Shown piece after piece: positions 35,775-45,449 of a stretch of 64,000 nt of DNA (its first letter is position 1; each line of letters begins with the position of its first letter). Made by a program: the position numbers and the translations under genes. The notes beneath the pieces are model-generated. The model saw only the letters and a list, made by a program, of their open reading frames with translations, ran no database searches and was not told where the DNA came from. The DNA comes from DATBLE01 sp963791425. GTDB lineage: Bacteria; Actinomycetota; Thermoleophilia; Gaiellales; Gaiellaceae. The DNA is taken from positions 806,001 to 870,000 of the forward strand of contig CAWBSE010000003.1 of NCBI GenBank assembly GCA_963791425.1, read 5' to 3'.

Positions 35775-37034
35775 CTAGTCGCCCAGGGACCGCGGATGGC
35801 CGAGCGTGCCGAGCTCGGCGATGTCGCGGTGGAACAGCAGCGCGATCGTCCAGTCGACGACCACACGGAGCTTCCGCGATGCGATCGGGAGCTGGTAGAG
35901 GTGATACGTCCGCGTGAAGAACCAGCCGGGAAACCCGCGCAGACGCAAGCCCATCACGTCGGCGATCCCCTTGTAGCGGCCGAGGGTGGCCACCTGGCCG
36001 AGCATCCGGTAGCGGTACGGCTGCGGCTCGCCGGTCAGATTCCGGACGAGGCGCCGCGCCTGGCGCAGAGCGTGTTGCGACGTGGGCGGGTCGCTGCGGC
36101 CCGGCGTCGCCTCGTTCGGGACGGCGGCGCAGTCGCCGAGCGCCCAGACGCCGGGAACGCCGACGACACGCAGGCACTCGTCCACGGGCACCCGCCCGCG
36201 GTCGTCGAGCGGAAGGCCCAGCTCGCCGAGGACCGGGTTCGCGCGGACGCCGGCCGTCCAGACGAGGGTGTCGGTCTCGATCCGCGTCCCGTCGGAGAGC
36301 ATGACGCCCTGCTCGTCCGCCGACTCGAGCCGCGTGTCGACGTGGATCTCGACCCCGCGGCGGCGGAGCTGCTCGGCCGCGTACTCGCCGAGACGCGTCG
36401 GGATCTCCGGGAGGATCTTCGGCGCGGCGTCCACGAGCACCCAACGCTGGGGCGCGCTGCGCAGCCGGGGGTAGTAGCGGAGCGCATCGCGGACGAGGTC
36501 GGCGAGCTCGGCGAGCGCCTCGACGCCCGCGTAGCCGGCGCCGACGAAGACGAACGTGAGGTGGCGGGCGGCCCGCTTCGGCTCCGCGGCCGCATCGGCG
36601 GCCTCGAGCTGCCTCAGCATGTGGTTGCGGAGGTCGATCGCGTCGGCGAGGTCACGAAACCCGCGCCCGCGCTCGGCCAGGCCCGGGACCGGCAGTGTTC
36701 GCGACACCGACCCGAGTGCGAGCACGAGCCGCTCGTAGGAGACCTCCACGTGCCCGTCGAGAGCGTCGACGCCGACCGTGCGCTGCTCGGGATCGATCGA
36801 CGTCACGCGGCCGATCAGGAGGTCCGCGTGCGGGCACATCGCACGGATCGGGACGACGATGTGCCGCGGCTCGAGCATCCCTGACGCCGCTTCCGGGAGG
36901 AGCGGCGTGAAGAGCATGAAGTTCTCGGGACTGACGACCGTCGCCCCGCGCGCTCCGAGGCGTTGTGCGACCACGGAGCCGGCATAGCCGCCGCCGGCCA
37001 CCAGCGTGCCTCCGCGCGCGGGCCGCTTCTCCAC
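35775..37034 (-). CDS. ndh: Type II NADH dehydrogenase (NDH-2)
   Basis: A single-subunit flavoprotein that oxidises NADH and reduces quinone without pumping. The FAD loop VAGGGYAGSVVAQRL is at the N-terminus, the NAD loop FVFVGAGYAGVEALAEL near residue 165, and TLVWTAGVRANPV and VWALGDCAAVPN complete the two-dinucleotide-binding fold. The C-terminus has the membrane-associating helices (GWFFTRTYHLYQL and VVVDWTIALLFHRDIAEL). 419 residues. It follows the cysteine-repeat protein gene by 19 nt on the same strand, which suggests an operon. Confidence 0.92.
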   Translation of the reverse strand: MEKRPARGGTLVAGGGYAGSVVAQRLGARGATVVSPENFMLFTPLLPEAASGMLEPRHIVVPIRAMCPHADLLIGRVTSIDPEQRTVGVDALDGHVEVSYERLVLALGSVSRTLPVPGLAERGRGFRDLADAIDLRNHMLRQLEAADAAAEPKRAARHLTFVFVGAGYAGVEALAELADLVRDALRYYPRLRSAPQRWVLVDAAPKILPEIPTRLGEYAAEQLRRRGVEIHVDTRLESADEQGVMLSDGTRIETDTLVWTAGVRANPVLGELGLPLDDRGRVPVDECLRVVGVPGVWALGDCAAVPNEATPGRSDPPTSQHALRQARRLVRNLTGEPQPYRYRMLGQVATLGRYKGIADVMGLRLRGFPGWFFTRTYHLYQLPIASRKLRVVVDWTIALLFHRDIAELGTLGHPRSLGD

Positions 37035-37053
37035 TTCGCGTCGAGCGTACCCG

Positions 37054-38235
37054 CTAGGAGAACGTCTCCAACGCGCCCTCGTACGAGCGCGCCCCGCGCA
37101 CGCAGGAGGCCCGCGTGGCCTCGAACCGGAGCTGCGTGCAGCCCTTCGTCTCGAACCTTCCGTTCGTGATCACGTTCAGCGTCTTCCCGAGCCACTCGTA
37201 GCAGGCACGCTGCGCCGAGCGCACGTTCGCACAGGCGCGGATCAGTCCGAGCTTCGTCGAGAACGGCGCAAGCGCGTAGCCCTGGACACGCAGGCCACGC
37301 AGACAGTCCGCGGCCTCGGAACCGGGCAGGCGGGCGCACGTATGGAGCTGCTCCAACGGGTCGTCCGAGCGGATCAGCGACGCTCCGGTCAGGCAGCCGG
37401 AGAACTGGAGCCCGCGCAGGCCGTGGCAGAGCGCCAGCAGGTCGGCGGCCGACGCCGGCGGCTTCGCCGGCGGCCGCTCGAGCAGCGCCCGGTACCAGCA
37501 GACCCGCACGAAGCGGTCGGGCTGTGCCCCGCAGAGCTTCCGGGGCGACGTCACCGCTCCGACCGTCTTGCGGGTGCCGTCGAGACCGGCGACCGAGATC
37601 CAGTAGTCGTGGAAGACGCCCTGCGAGCAGTCGAGTGCCTCCCCCGGGCCGAGCTTGGCGCACGACGCCAGCGCCGGGTCGAGAAAGTCGTTGAACTGCC
37701 GCGCGTACGCGTGCCCCAGCCCGTGGATGCAGCTGTACCGCTGGTAGCGCGTCGCCGCTTTGTTGCACTCGGCGGCGGCGCCGGCCGGGCCGAGCTTCTG
37801 GATCTGCGGCCCGAGCGCGATCAGCATGCCGTGCGCGAAGCCGGCCGAGCAGCCCGGGTCGTTCGTCTTCGGCAGGTAGTCGAGAAGGTTGGCGAGCGTG
37901 ATGTGCGCGTGCTGCCCGTAGCGCCGCCCGACCGTGTGCATGATCACGTGGCAGTTCCCCTGCAGCCAGCCGCCGACCGAGTGGACGTACGCGTCGATCC
38001 GCGGCAGCTCGTTCGCCGGGTCGTTGGTGTGCTCGACGAGCAGCGTGGCCTGGTCGGCGATGCAGTTGCGGTAGAACGGCAGCGCCGCCGCGAACCGCTT
38101 GCACGACGAGAACGTCCGCGATTCGAGGGGGTACTTCCCGTTGCCGAACTGCGGGTCGCCGGGCCCACCGCTGGCGACGGCGGTGGCGGGAAGCAGGAGG
38201 GCGGTCACTGCAACGGCGATCAGAAGCCGGTGCAT
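37054..38235 (-). CDS. Secreted cysteine-repeat protein of unknown function
   Basis: A signal peptide (HRLLIAVAVTALLLPATAVA) is followed by about 370 residues with 18 cysteines. Most fall in pairs spaced by 10-13 residues: CKRFAAALPFYRNC, CNKAATRYQRYSC, CAKLGPGEALDC, CGAQPDRFVRVC, CHGLRGLQFSGC, CARLPGSEAADC, CANVRSAQRAC, CTQLRFEATRASC. The second cysteine is often followed by x-x-G-x-x-H (CIHGLGHAY, CSQGVFHDY, CSAGFAHGM). This looks like tandem disulfide-stapled helical hairpins with a histidine set. I do not recognise the family. It lies directly upstream of ndh. Confidence 0.75.
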   Translation of the reverse strand: MHRLLIAVAVTALLLPATAVASGGPGDPQFGNGKYPLESRTFSSCKRFAAALPFYRNCIADQATLLVEHTNDPANELPRIDAYVHSVGGWLQGNCHVIMHTVGRRYGQHAHITLANLLDYLPKTNDPGCSAGFAHGMLIALGPQIQKLGPAGAAAECNKAATRYQRYSCIHGLGHAYARQFNDFLDPALASCAKLGPGEALDCSQGVFHDYWISVAGLDGTRKTVGAVTSPRKLCGAQPDRFVRVCWYRALLERPPAKPPASAADLLALCHGLRGLQFSGCLTGASLIRSDDPLEQLHTCARLPGSEAADCLRGLRVQGYALAPFSTKLGLIRACANVRSAQRACYEWLGKTLNVITNGRFETKGCTQLRFEATRASCVRGARSYEGALETFS

Positions 38236-38320
38236 GTGAACTCAGACTAGCCGGGGTCATGTTCGGTTAGCCGAGCGCGCATGCGCTCTTTCGGCCCCCG
38301 CTGGCAGTACCGTTGCAGCA

Positions 38321-39715
38321 ATGAGCAGGGCGCAGCTGAGGCACTACGGCATCGCCACGGCCTTCAGCGCGGGTGCCGTGGCGCTGGTGACGGCTGCGAT
38401 CGCGCTGTTCGAGCCGTACGTCCCGGTCCTCAGCCTTGGCGTGCTCTACATCTTCGCCGTCCTGCCGGTGGCGGTCGTCTGGGGTTTGCGCTTCGCCCTG
38501 TTCGTCTCGGTGGCGAGCATGCTCGCCTTCAACTGGTTCTTCCTGCCGCCCCGGCACACGTTCACGCTTGCCGACAGCGAGAACTGGTTCGCGCTCGCCG
38601 TCTACCTGGCCACAGCCGTCGTGGTCAGCGAGCTCGCCGCCCGCGCCCGCCGTCGGGCAGCAGCGGCGGAGCAGCGCGAACGGGAGTCGGCGCTCCTCGC
38701 CGATCTGGCCGCCGAGCTGCTGGCCGGCCAGAAGCTGGAGGAGGAGGCTCGCGGAGATCGCGGGCCGCGCGGCGCGAGGTGCTCGGAGTCGAGTCGGCCG
38801 TGATCGAGCTCGGCGCCGCCGGGGAGGAATCACGGCTCCCGGCGTCCCGTACCCGCTCGAGGTCGCGGGGCGACACATCGGGACGATCTACACGCCTGCC
38901 GGCGCGGACCCGGGCGTCGACGTCCGCCACCGGTTCCTCCCGGCTCTCGCGGCGCTGCTCGCGGTCGCCGTCGAGCGCGAGGAGCTGGAGAGCGAGGCGG
39001 TCGAGGCGGAGATGCTCCGGCGCAGCGATCTGGTCAAGACGGCGCTGCTTCGCGCCGTGTCGCACGACCTGCGCTCTCCGCTGACGGGCATCCGGACGGC
39101 GATCGGCACGCTGCGTGCCCCGGAGTTGAACCTGAGCGGCACCGACCGCGACGACTTGCTCGAGACGATCGAGCTCGAGTCGAGCCGGCTGGCCCGCCTT
39201 GTCGGCGACCTGCTCGATCTCTCGCGGCTCGAGGCCGGCGCCGCGGCGCCCGAGGCAGAGGCATGGGATCTGATGGACCTCGTTCGGCAGACGGTGGACA
39301 CGCTCGACGGCCGGGAGCAGGTCGACGTGGCAGGTGAGACGCCGGTCGTCGAGGTCGATGGGGGCCAGGTGCAGCGGGCGATCGCCAACCTCATCGAGAA
39401 CGCCCTCAAGTTCTCGCCTCCCGGGGCGTCCGTGCACGTTCGGATCACCGCGACACGCAAGGAGGCGATCGTCCGGGTCGTCGATCAGGGCCCGGGCCTC
39501 GATCCGGCCGAGCTCGAGCGCGTGTTCGACCCGTTCTACCGTCACGCCGAGGATCCGCGGTCGGGCGCCGGTCTCGGGCTCGCGATCGCACGCGGGTTCG
39601 TCGAGGCGAACGAGGGCCGCGTGTGGGCGGAGTCGCGGCCCGGGCAGGGAGCGACCTTTGCGGTCGCCCTGCCGGTCGTCGAGGTGCCGGCAGCGTGGCG
39701 GGTCGCGGACGATGA
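38321..39715 (+). CDS. kdpD: KdpD-type sensor kinase lacking the N-terminal KdpD domain, frameshifted
   Basis: Residues 1-110 are the four-helix DUF4118 membrane domain (SLGVLYIFAVLPVAVVWGL, LAFNWFFLPPRHTFTLAD). After a GAF-like linker come HisKA (LLRAVSHDLRSPLTGI, phosphorylated histidine) and HATPase (ANLIENALKFSPPG, DQGPGLDP, GAGLGLAIARG). The KdpD and USP domains that normally precede DUF4118 are missing and occur as a separate gene at 45450. Frameshifts are inferred near 38746-38751 and 38772-38776 (extra bases) and 38836-38842 (missing base). The true end probably overlaps kdpE as ATGA; the last frame reads through instead. Confidence 0.85.
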
Positions 39716-40443
39716 GCGGGCAGCGAATCCTGGTCGTCGACGACGAACCGCAGATCCTGCGGGCGCTCGGGACGATGCTGCGCGGCGCCGGGTACGACGT
39801 GGACACGGCCGCGACCGGCGGAAGCCGCTCTGGCCGCGGCCGCCGCACGCCCGCCGGAGGCGGTGATCCTCGACCTCGTGCTGTCCGGACACGGAGCGGG
39901 ATCGAGGTCTGCCGGGAGCTGCGCACGTGGACCGACGTGCCGGTGATCGTCCTGTCGGCGGTCGGTGAGGAGCGGGAGAAGGTGGCCGCGCTCGACGCCG
40001 GCGCAGACGACTACGTGACGAAGCCGTTCGGGGTCGACGAGCTGCTCGCGCGGCTGCGGGCGGCGCTCCGGCGCTCCAAGCCGACGGCCGAGCCCGTGAT
40101 CGTCGTCGGCGGCCTGACGGTCGATGTCGTCGAGCGGATCGTCACCCGCGACGGAAAGCGAGTGAAGCTCAGCCCGCACGAGTTCGACCTTCTGCGGGTG
40201 CTGGCGCAGAACGAGGGCAAGCTGCTCACCCACCGGATGTTGCTGCGCGAGGTGTGGGGCCCCGCGTACCAGGTCGAGGCGCACTACATCCACGTCTACG
40301 TCTCCCACCTGCGGCGCAAGATCGAGCCGGATCCGTCGAGCCCGCGCTACGTGCTCACCGAGCCGGGCGCAGGCTATCGGCTGGTCGATCCTGATCCGGC
40401 CGCCCGTTTAGACAACTTTGAGGCGGAGGGCGAAGCGCCTTGA
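39712..40443 (+). CDS. kdpE: KdpE-type response regulator, internal compensated frameshift
   Basis: OmpR-family regulator. Receiver motifs are ILVVDDEPQILRALGTML and PVIVLSAVGEE, with the switch lysine in DDYVTKPFGVDEL; the C-terminal winged helix contains LSPHEFDLLRVLAQNEGKLLTH and YIHVYVSHLRRKIEPD. In the continuous frame the segment at residues about 36-62 is nonsense. Reading the next frame between about 39820 and 39892 gives EAALAAAAARPPEAVILDLVL with the phospho-acceptor aspartate. So an extra base and a missing base bracket that part. Should activate the kdp transporter genes. Confidence 0.87.
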   Translation: MSGQRILVVDDEPQILRALGTMLRGAGYDVDTAATGGSRSGRGRRTPAGGGDPRPRAVRTRSGIEVCRELRTWTDVPVIVLSAVGEEREKVAALDAGADDYVTKPFGVDELLARLRAALRRSKPTAEPVIVVGGLTVDVVERIVTRDGKRVKLSPHEFDLLRVLAQNEGKLLTHRMLLREVWGPAYQVEAHYIHVYVSHLRRKIEPDPSSPRYVLTEPGAGYRLVDPDPAARLDNFEAEGEAP

Positions 40444-40470
40444 GGCCGCATTGACGCGCCGGGACCTACG

Positions 40471-40921
40471 GTGGTGTTCGTGCAGGCAACGGCACTCATT
40501 CACGTGCGGTGGCCCTTTCGGGCCGGGGGTCTGACTCGACGGCAGGCGCGGGCGGCGGCCGATCTGCGGATCGCGCGCGGCCACGCCGATGTCGACGGAT
40601 CGCTGGCCTGGCGCATCCGGGAGTTGACCGCTGCTCCGCGAGCGCGTCCGCCTGGCGCGCTCGGTTCGCGGCGTTGTCAGAGATCTCTCGCCGACGCGTC
40701 TTCCCGGCGCCTCGCCGCTGAACCGTGTCGCACTCCGGCCGCACGCTTCTCTGCTCGTCGATTTGGCCGACCGCCTCGACGACCTTGATCGGCCCATCGC
40801 CGCAACCGGCATCCTCGCCGTTCGGCGCATATTGACCGATCCGGACGGCCCGCTGTACGCACGGCGCGACGACCCCGGGAACGAGCTGCAGGAAGTCCTC
40901 GACGAAACGGAGATGCACTGA
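40471..40921 (+). CDS. Conserved-looking hypothetical protein in the kdp locus, frameshifted
   Basis: Residues 1-54 (VVFVQATALIHVRWPFRAGG, then ADLRIARGHADVDGSLAWRIREL) continue after one extra base near 40630 into LLRERVRLARSVRGVVRDLS and the tail LDDLDRPIAATGILAVRRIL, ending TDPDGPLYARRDDPG...ETEMH. About 150 residues result, charged and helical, with no membrane segment. The reading is supported by consistent codon use, and by its stop overlapping the next gene as TGATG. Function unknown. Its position suggests co-transcription with kdp. Confidence 0.6.
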
Positions 40922-41004
40922 TGTACGACCTCGCCGGGCTCTCGATCGCCGCCGGCTGCTTCGCATTCGCGTTTCTTCTCGTCTGGGTGCTGGGGAAGGT
41001 CTGA
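40921..41004 (+). CDS. Very small membrane protein upstream of kdpF
   Basis: MYDLAGLSIAAGCFAFAFLL plus VWVLGKV gives 27 residues, one hydrophobic helix with a basic end. Both ends overlap neighbours by one base (TGATG), typical of coupled translation. Small single-helix proteins are often found just before kdpF; no role is established. It is not KdpF itself, which follows. Confidence 0.6.
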   Translation: MYDLAGLSIAAGCFAFAFLLVWVLGKV

Positions 41005-41093
41005 TGTCCGGCGCCGACATCTTCGGACTCGTCGTCTCGCTGCTGATCTTCGTCTACCTCGTCTACGCGCTCTTCCGGGGTGAGAACTTGTGA
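41004..41093 (+). CDS. kdpF: KdpF, small stabilising subunit of the K+-ATPase
   Basis: A 29-residue single-helix protein, SGADIFGLVVSLLIFVYLVY then ALFRGENL, matching KdpF in length and in the YLVYAL core. KdpF sits in the membrane and stabilises the KdpABC complex. The stop overlaps kdpA (GTGA). Confidence 0.85.
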   Translation: MSGADIFGLVVSLLIFVYLVYALFRGENL

Positions 41094-42788
41094 GCGGGCA
41101 GGGAATCGGCCAGATCCTCGTCTACGCGGTCGTGCTGGTCGTGCTCGGCTACCCGCTCGGGCTCTGGATGGCCCACGTCTACACGGCGGAGCGGCTTCCG
41201 CTCGGCGTCCTGGAGCGGGGGTTCCTGCGGCTCGTCGGCGGTGCGCCGCGAGCAGGACTGGAAGGGATACGCGAAGACGGTGATCATCTTCACGCGTCGC
41301 GTTCTTCGGCCTCGCTCTACGTGCTCCAGCGCGATCCAGGGGCACCTGTTCCTGAATCCCGACAAGCTGGCCGGCGTCCCGTCGCACGTCTCGCTGAACA
41401 CGGCCGCCAGCTTCGTCACGAACACGAACTGGCAGTACTACGGCGGCGAGTACACGATGTCGTACCTGACCCAGATGGCCGGGCTGGCGGTACAGAACTG
41501 GGTCTCCGCCGGCGTCGGGATGGCCGTGCTCGCCGCGGTCGTCCGCGGGCTCTCGCGCCGCTCGCAGCGGCGAGCTCGGCAGCTTCTGGCAGGACCTCTA
41601 CCGGTCGCTGCGTCTACATCCTCCTGCCGCTCGCGCTGATCCTGACGGTGGTCCTGATCTCGCAGGGCGTCGTCCAGACCTTCCAGGCCCACGCGACGGC
41701 GACGACGCTCGAGGGCGCGCAGCAGACGATCGCGCGCGGCCCGGCCGCGTCGCAGATCGCGATCAAGCAGCTCGGGACGAACGGCGGCGGCTTCTACAAC
41801 TCGAACTCGGCCGTCCCGTTCGAGAACCCGAACGGTCTGACCAACTTCCTCGAGATGCTCGCGATCCTGCTGATCCCCGCGGGCCAGGTGTTCATGTTCG
41901 GGAAGATGGTGCTCGCGCGCCGTCACGCCTGGATGGTCTTCGCGTCGATGTTCGTCGTCTTTGCGATCGGCATCGCGGTCAACCTGCCGCGCCGAGCAGC
42001 ACGGCTCGGCGGTGCTTCGCGACTCGGGCGTCAACCTCACGCAGGGCAGCGGCCAGTCGGGCGGCAACATGTCCGACAAGGAGGTGCGGTTCGGACATGG
42101 CCAACGACCGCCCTCTGGACCGACGCGACCAGCGACGCCTCGAACGGCTCGGTCAACGGCGGCTTCGACGCGCCAGACGCCCGCGGGCGGCGCGGTGCCG
42201 CTCGTCAACCTCTTCCTCGGCGAGGTGGTCTTCGGCGGCGTCGGCTCGGGCCTCTACGGGATGTTCTTCTACATCGTCCTGGCCGTCTTCGTCGCCGGGC
42301 TGATGGTCGGCCGTACGCCCGAGTGGCTGGGGAAGAAGATCGAAGCGCGCGAGATCAAGTACGCGGCGCTCGGCGCGCTGTTCGTGCCGACGATGGTGCT
42401 GATCCTGACGGCGCTCGCGGTCACGACCAAGGGCGGCCTCGCCTCGATCTACAACAGCGGCGTCCACGGCTTCACCGAGTCGCTGTACGCCTACGACTCG
42501 CAGGGCAACAACAACGGCAGCGCCTTCGCCGGCTACGGCGTGACCAACTTCTCGGCCGACTTCGGCGCGCTCGCCATGCTCCTCGGCCGGTTCGTTCCCC
42601 TGATCGCGGCACTCGCGCTCGGCGGCTCGCTGGCGGCGAAGAAGACCGTTCCGGCCTCGGCGGGCACGTTCCGCACCGACGGGGCGACGTTCGTGATCCT
42701 GCTCGTCGGCGTGATCGCGCTCACCGCCGGGCTGATGATCTTCCCGGCGCTCACACTCGGCCCGATCGTCGAGGGGCTGATGCACTGA
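41090..42788 (+). CDS. kdpA: KdpA, K+-binding channel subunit, multiply frameshifted
   Basis: Channel-like subunit that binds K+ at four selectivity loops. Reconstructed pieces keep family order: REQDWKGYAKTVIIF, NTAASFVTNTNWQYYGGE (first filter), TMSYLTQMAGLAVQNW, KQLGTNGGGFYNSNSAVPFENP (second), GSVNGGFDA (third), GEVVFGGVGSGLYGM and the EWLGKKIEAREIK loop, then NNNGSAFAGY (fourth). About ten single-base insertions, near 41240, 41296, 41314, 41332, 41565, 41611, 41990, 42094, 42106 and 42173, are needed to explain the frame changes. The peptide is otherwise intact. Confidence 0.9.
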
Positions 42789-43379
42789 TGCGCGACGTCA
42801 AGGCCTCCCTGATCGCCGTCGTCCTGCTCACCGCCGTGTTCGGCTTCGCCTTCCCGGCGGTGATGACCGGGTTCGCCCAGGTCGCCTTCGAGCACAAGGC
42901 GAACGGCAGCCTGATCACGCGCAACGGCAAGGTCGTCGGCTCCGAGCTCGCGGCGCAGGAGTTCAAGAGCGCCCGGTACTTCCACGAGCGGCCGTCCGCG
43001 ACCGTCGCCCGCCTACAACGCCGGCGGGACCACCTTCGCGAACCTCGGGCCGACCAACCCGGATCTGGCGAAGAACGTCCAGAACGCGGCCCGTGCGATC
43101 CTTCGAGCTCGAGCGGCCGTACAACCCCGGCCTCGTGATCGGCGACATCCCGGTGGACGCCGTCACCACCTCGGGCTCCGGCATCGACCCCGACATCTCG
43201 CCGGCCTACGCCGCGCTCCAGTCGAAGCGCATCGCCGCCGTCCGCCACCTGCCCGCTCTCGCAGCGTGCAGCAGCTGATCGACGACAACACCGACGGCCG
43301 CTCGCTCGGCTTCTTCGGCGAGCCGGGCGTGAACGTCCTGAAGCTGAACCTCGCCCTCGACAAGGAGCAGAGCTCGTAA
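42788..43379 (+). CDS. kdpC: KdpC, inner subunit of the K+-ATPase, frameshifted
   Basis: One N-terminal membrane helix (LIAVVLLTAVFGFAFPAVM), then ANGSLITRNGKVVGSELAAQ and SARYFHERPSAT, then YNAGGTTFANLGPTNPDL, TTSGSGIDPDISPAYA and QQLIDDNTDGRSLGFFGEPG, all KdpC signatures. Four extra bases, near 43013, 43101, 43257 and 43266, join them. KdpC bridges KdpA and KdpB. Here it precedes kdpB, the reverse of the usual kdpABC order. ATG shares a base with the kdpA stop. Confidence 0.9.
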
Positions 43380-45424
43380 TGGCCCGCCAGTCGGCGAACC
43401 TCTTCACCCGCGATCTCGTCGTCACCGCGACCGGGGACTCGTTCCCGAAGCTCGACCCGCGGCTCCAGTGGAAGAACCCGGTGATGTTCATCGTCGAGAT
43501 CGGCAGCGTGATCACGACCGCGATCTTCGTCATCAACCTCGCTCGCGGCCACACGGCCGATCTCTGGTTCGTCGGCGTGATCGCCTTCTGGCTCTGGCTG
43601 ACCGTGCTGTTCGCGAACTTCGCCGAGGCAATCGCCGAGGGTCGCGGCAAGGCGCAGGCGAACGCGCTGCGGGCGACCCGGACGACCACGCTCGCGCGTC
43701 TCCGCGACGGCGGCGAGGTACCCGGCGCCCGAGCTCCAGCGCGGCGACGTCGTCGTCGTCGAGGCCGGCGAGGTCATCCCCGCCGACGGCGAGGTGATCG
43801 AGGGCGTCGGCTCGGTGGACGAGTCGGCGATCACCGGCGAGTCGGCGCCGGTGATCCGCGAGTCCGGCGGCGACCGCTCGGCGGTGACCGGCGGGACGAG
43901 GCTGCTCTCCGACCGGCTCGTGATCGAGGTCACGCAGGAGCCGGGCCAGTCGTTCCTCGACCGGATGATCGCGCTCGTCGAGGGCGCCGAGCGCCGCAAG
44001 ACGCCGAACGAGATCGCGCTGAACATCCTGCTCGCCGGCCTGACGATCACGTTCCTCGCGGCGGTCGTCACCCTGAAGCCGTACGCCGTCCTACGCGGGC
44101 ACGCCGCTCTCGCAGACCGTCCTGATCGCGCTGCTCGTCGCGCTGATCCCCACCACGATCGGCGCCCTGCTCTCGGCGATCGGCATCGCGGGCATGGATC
44201 GGCTCGTGCAGCGCAACGTCCTGGCCATGTCCGGACGGGCCGTGGAGGCCTCCGGCGACGTCGACGTCCTCCTGCTCGACAAGACCGGCACGATCACGCT
44301 CGGCAACCGGCAGGCGGCCGAGTTCCTGCCCGTCGACGGCGTGGAGGAGCGGGAGCTGGCCGAGGTCGCCCAGCTCGCATCGCTCGCCGACGAGACGCCC
44401 GAGGGGCGGTCGATCGTCGTGCTCGCAAAGGAGCGTTTCGACATCCGCGAGCGCGAGCTCGGCGAGCACACGTTCGTCCCGTTCAGCGCGACGACGCGGA
44501 TGAGCGGCATCGATCTGAACGGCAGCGTCGTCCGCAAGGGCGCCGCGGATTCGGTCAAGGCGTTCGTGGCCGAGCGGGGCGGAAGTCCGCCGCCGGATCT
44601 GGACGCGATCGTCCAGCGGGTGGCCGAGCAGGGCGGCACGCCGCTCGTCGTCGCCCGCGACAACTGGGCGCTCGGCGTCATCCACCTGAAGGACATCGTC
44701 AAGGGCGGCATGCGCGAGCGCTTCGACGAGTTGCGCAGGATGGGGATCCGCACGGTGATGATCACCGGCGACAACCGCGTCACCGCGGCCGTGATCGCGC
44801 AGGAGGCCGGCGTGGACGACTTCCTCGCCGAGGCGACGCCGGAGGCGAAGATGGCCCTGATCAAGGAGGAGCAGGGCAAGGGGCGGATGGTCGCGATGAC
44901 CGGCGACGGGACGAACGATGCGCCGGCGCTCGCGCAGGCGGATGTGGGCGTGGCCATGAACACCGGCACGACGGCGGCGAAAGAGGCCGGCAACATGGTC
45001 GACCTCGACTCGAACCCGACGAAGCTGATCGAGATCGTCGAGGTCGGGAAGCAACTGCTGATCACGCGCGGCTCGCTGACCACGTTCTCGATCGCGAACG
45101 ACGTCGCCAAGTACTTCGCGATCCTGCCGGCGATCTTCGCCTACACGTACGCGGCCCACCCGGGCGAGAAGGGGCCGCTGAACGCGCTGAACATCATGCA
45201 CCTCGGCACGCCCCAGAGCGCGATCATCTCGGCGATCATCTTCAACGCTCTGGTGATTCCGGCCCTGGTTCCGCTTGCGCTGCGCGGCGTCAAGTACCGC
45301 GCGATCGGCGCCACGGCGCTTCTGCGGCGCAACCTGCTTGATCTACGGAGTGGGCGGCATGATCCTGCCGTTCGTCGCGATCAAGGCGATCGACCTGATC
45401 GTCCACAACGTCTTCGGGGCCTAA
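43379..45424 (+). CDS. kdpB: KdpB, P-type ATPase catalytic subunit, frameshifted
   Basis: Reconstructed length is about 680 residues. The actuator loop is VDESAITGESAPVI, the phosphorylation motif LLLDKTGTITLGNRQ, the nucleotide domain NGSVVRKGAADSV, and the hinge MTGDGTNDAPALAQADVGVAM. The membrane part includes NPVMFIVEIGSVITT and the C-terminal helices ending IDLIVHNVFGA. Three extra bases near 43729, 44089 and 45335 break the frame. Energises K+ import by ATP hydrolysis. Confidence 0.92.
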
Positions 45425-45449
45425 GGATCCGCCCACTTAGGGTGGCGGC

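Noticed and set aside
39716..39866. Sensor kinase continuing to 39866 inside kdpE
   Set aside because: The extra residues are low-complexity arginine-rich shadow sequence over a conserved receiver domain.
41090..45424. Programmed +1 frameshifting or genetic recoding in the kdp genes
   Set aside because: The sites share no slippery sequence, stop codon or spacing, and occur up to three times within 40 bp. Errors or decay are far simpler.
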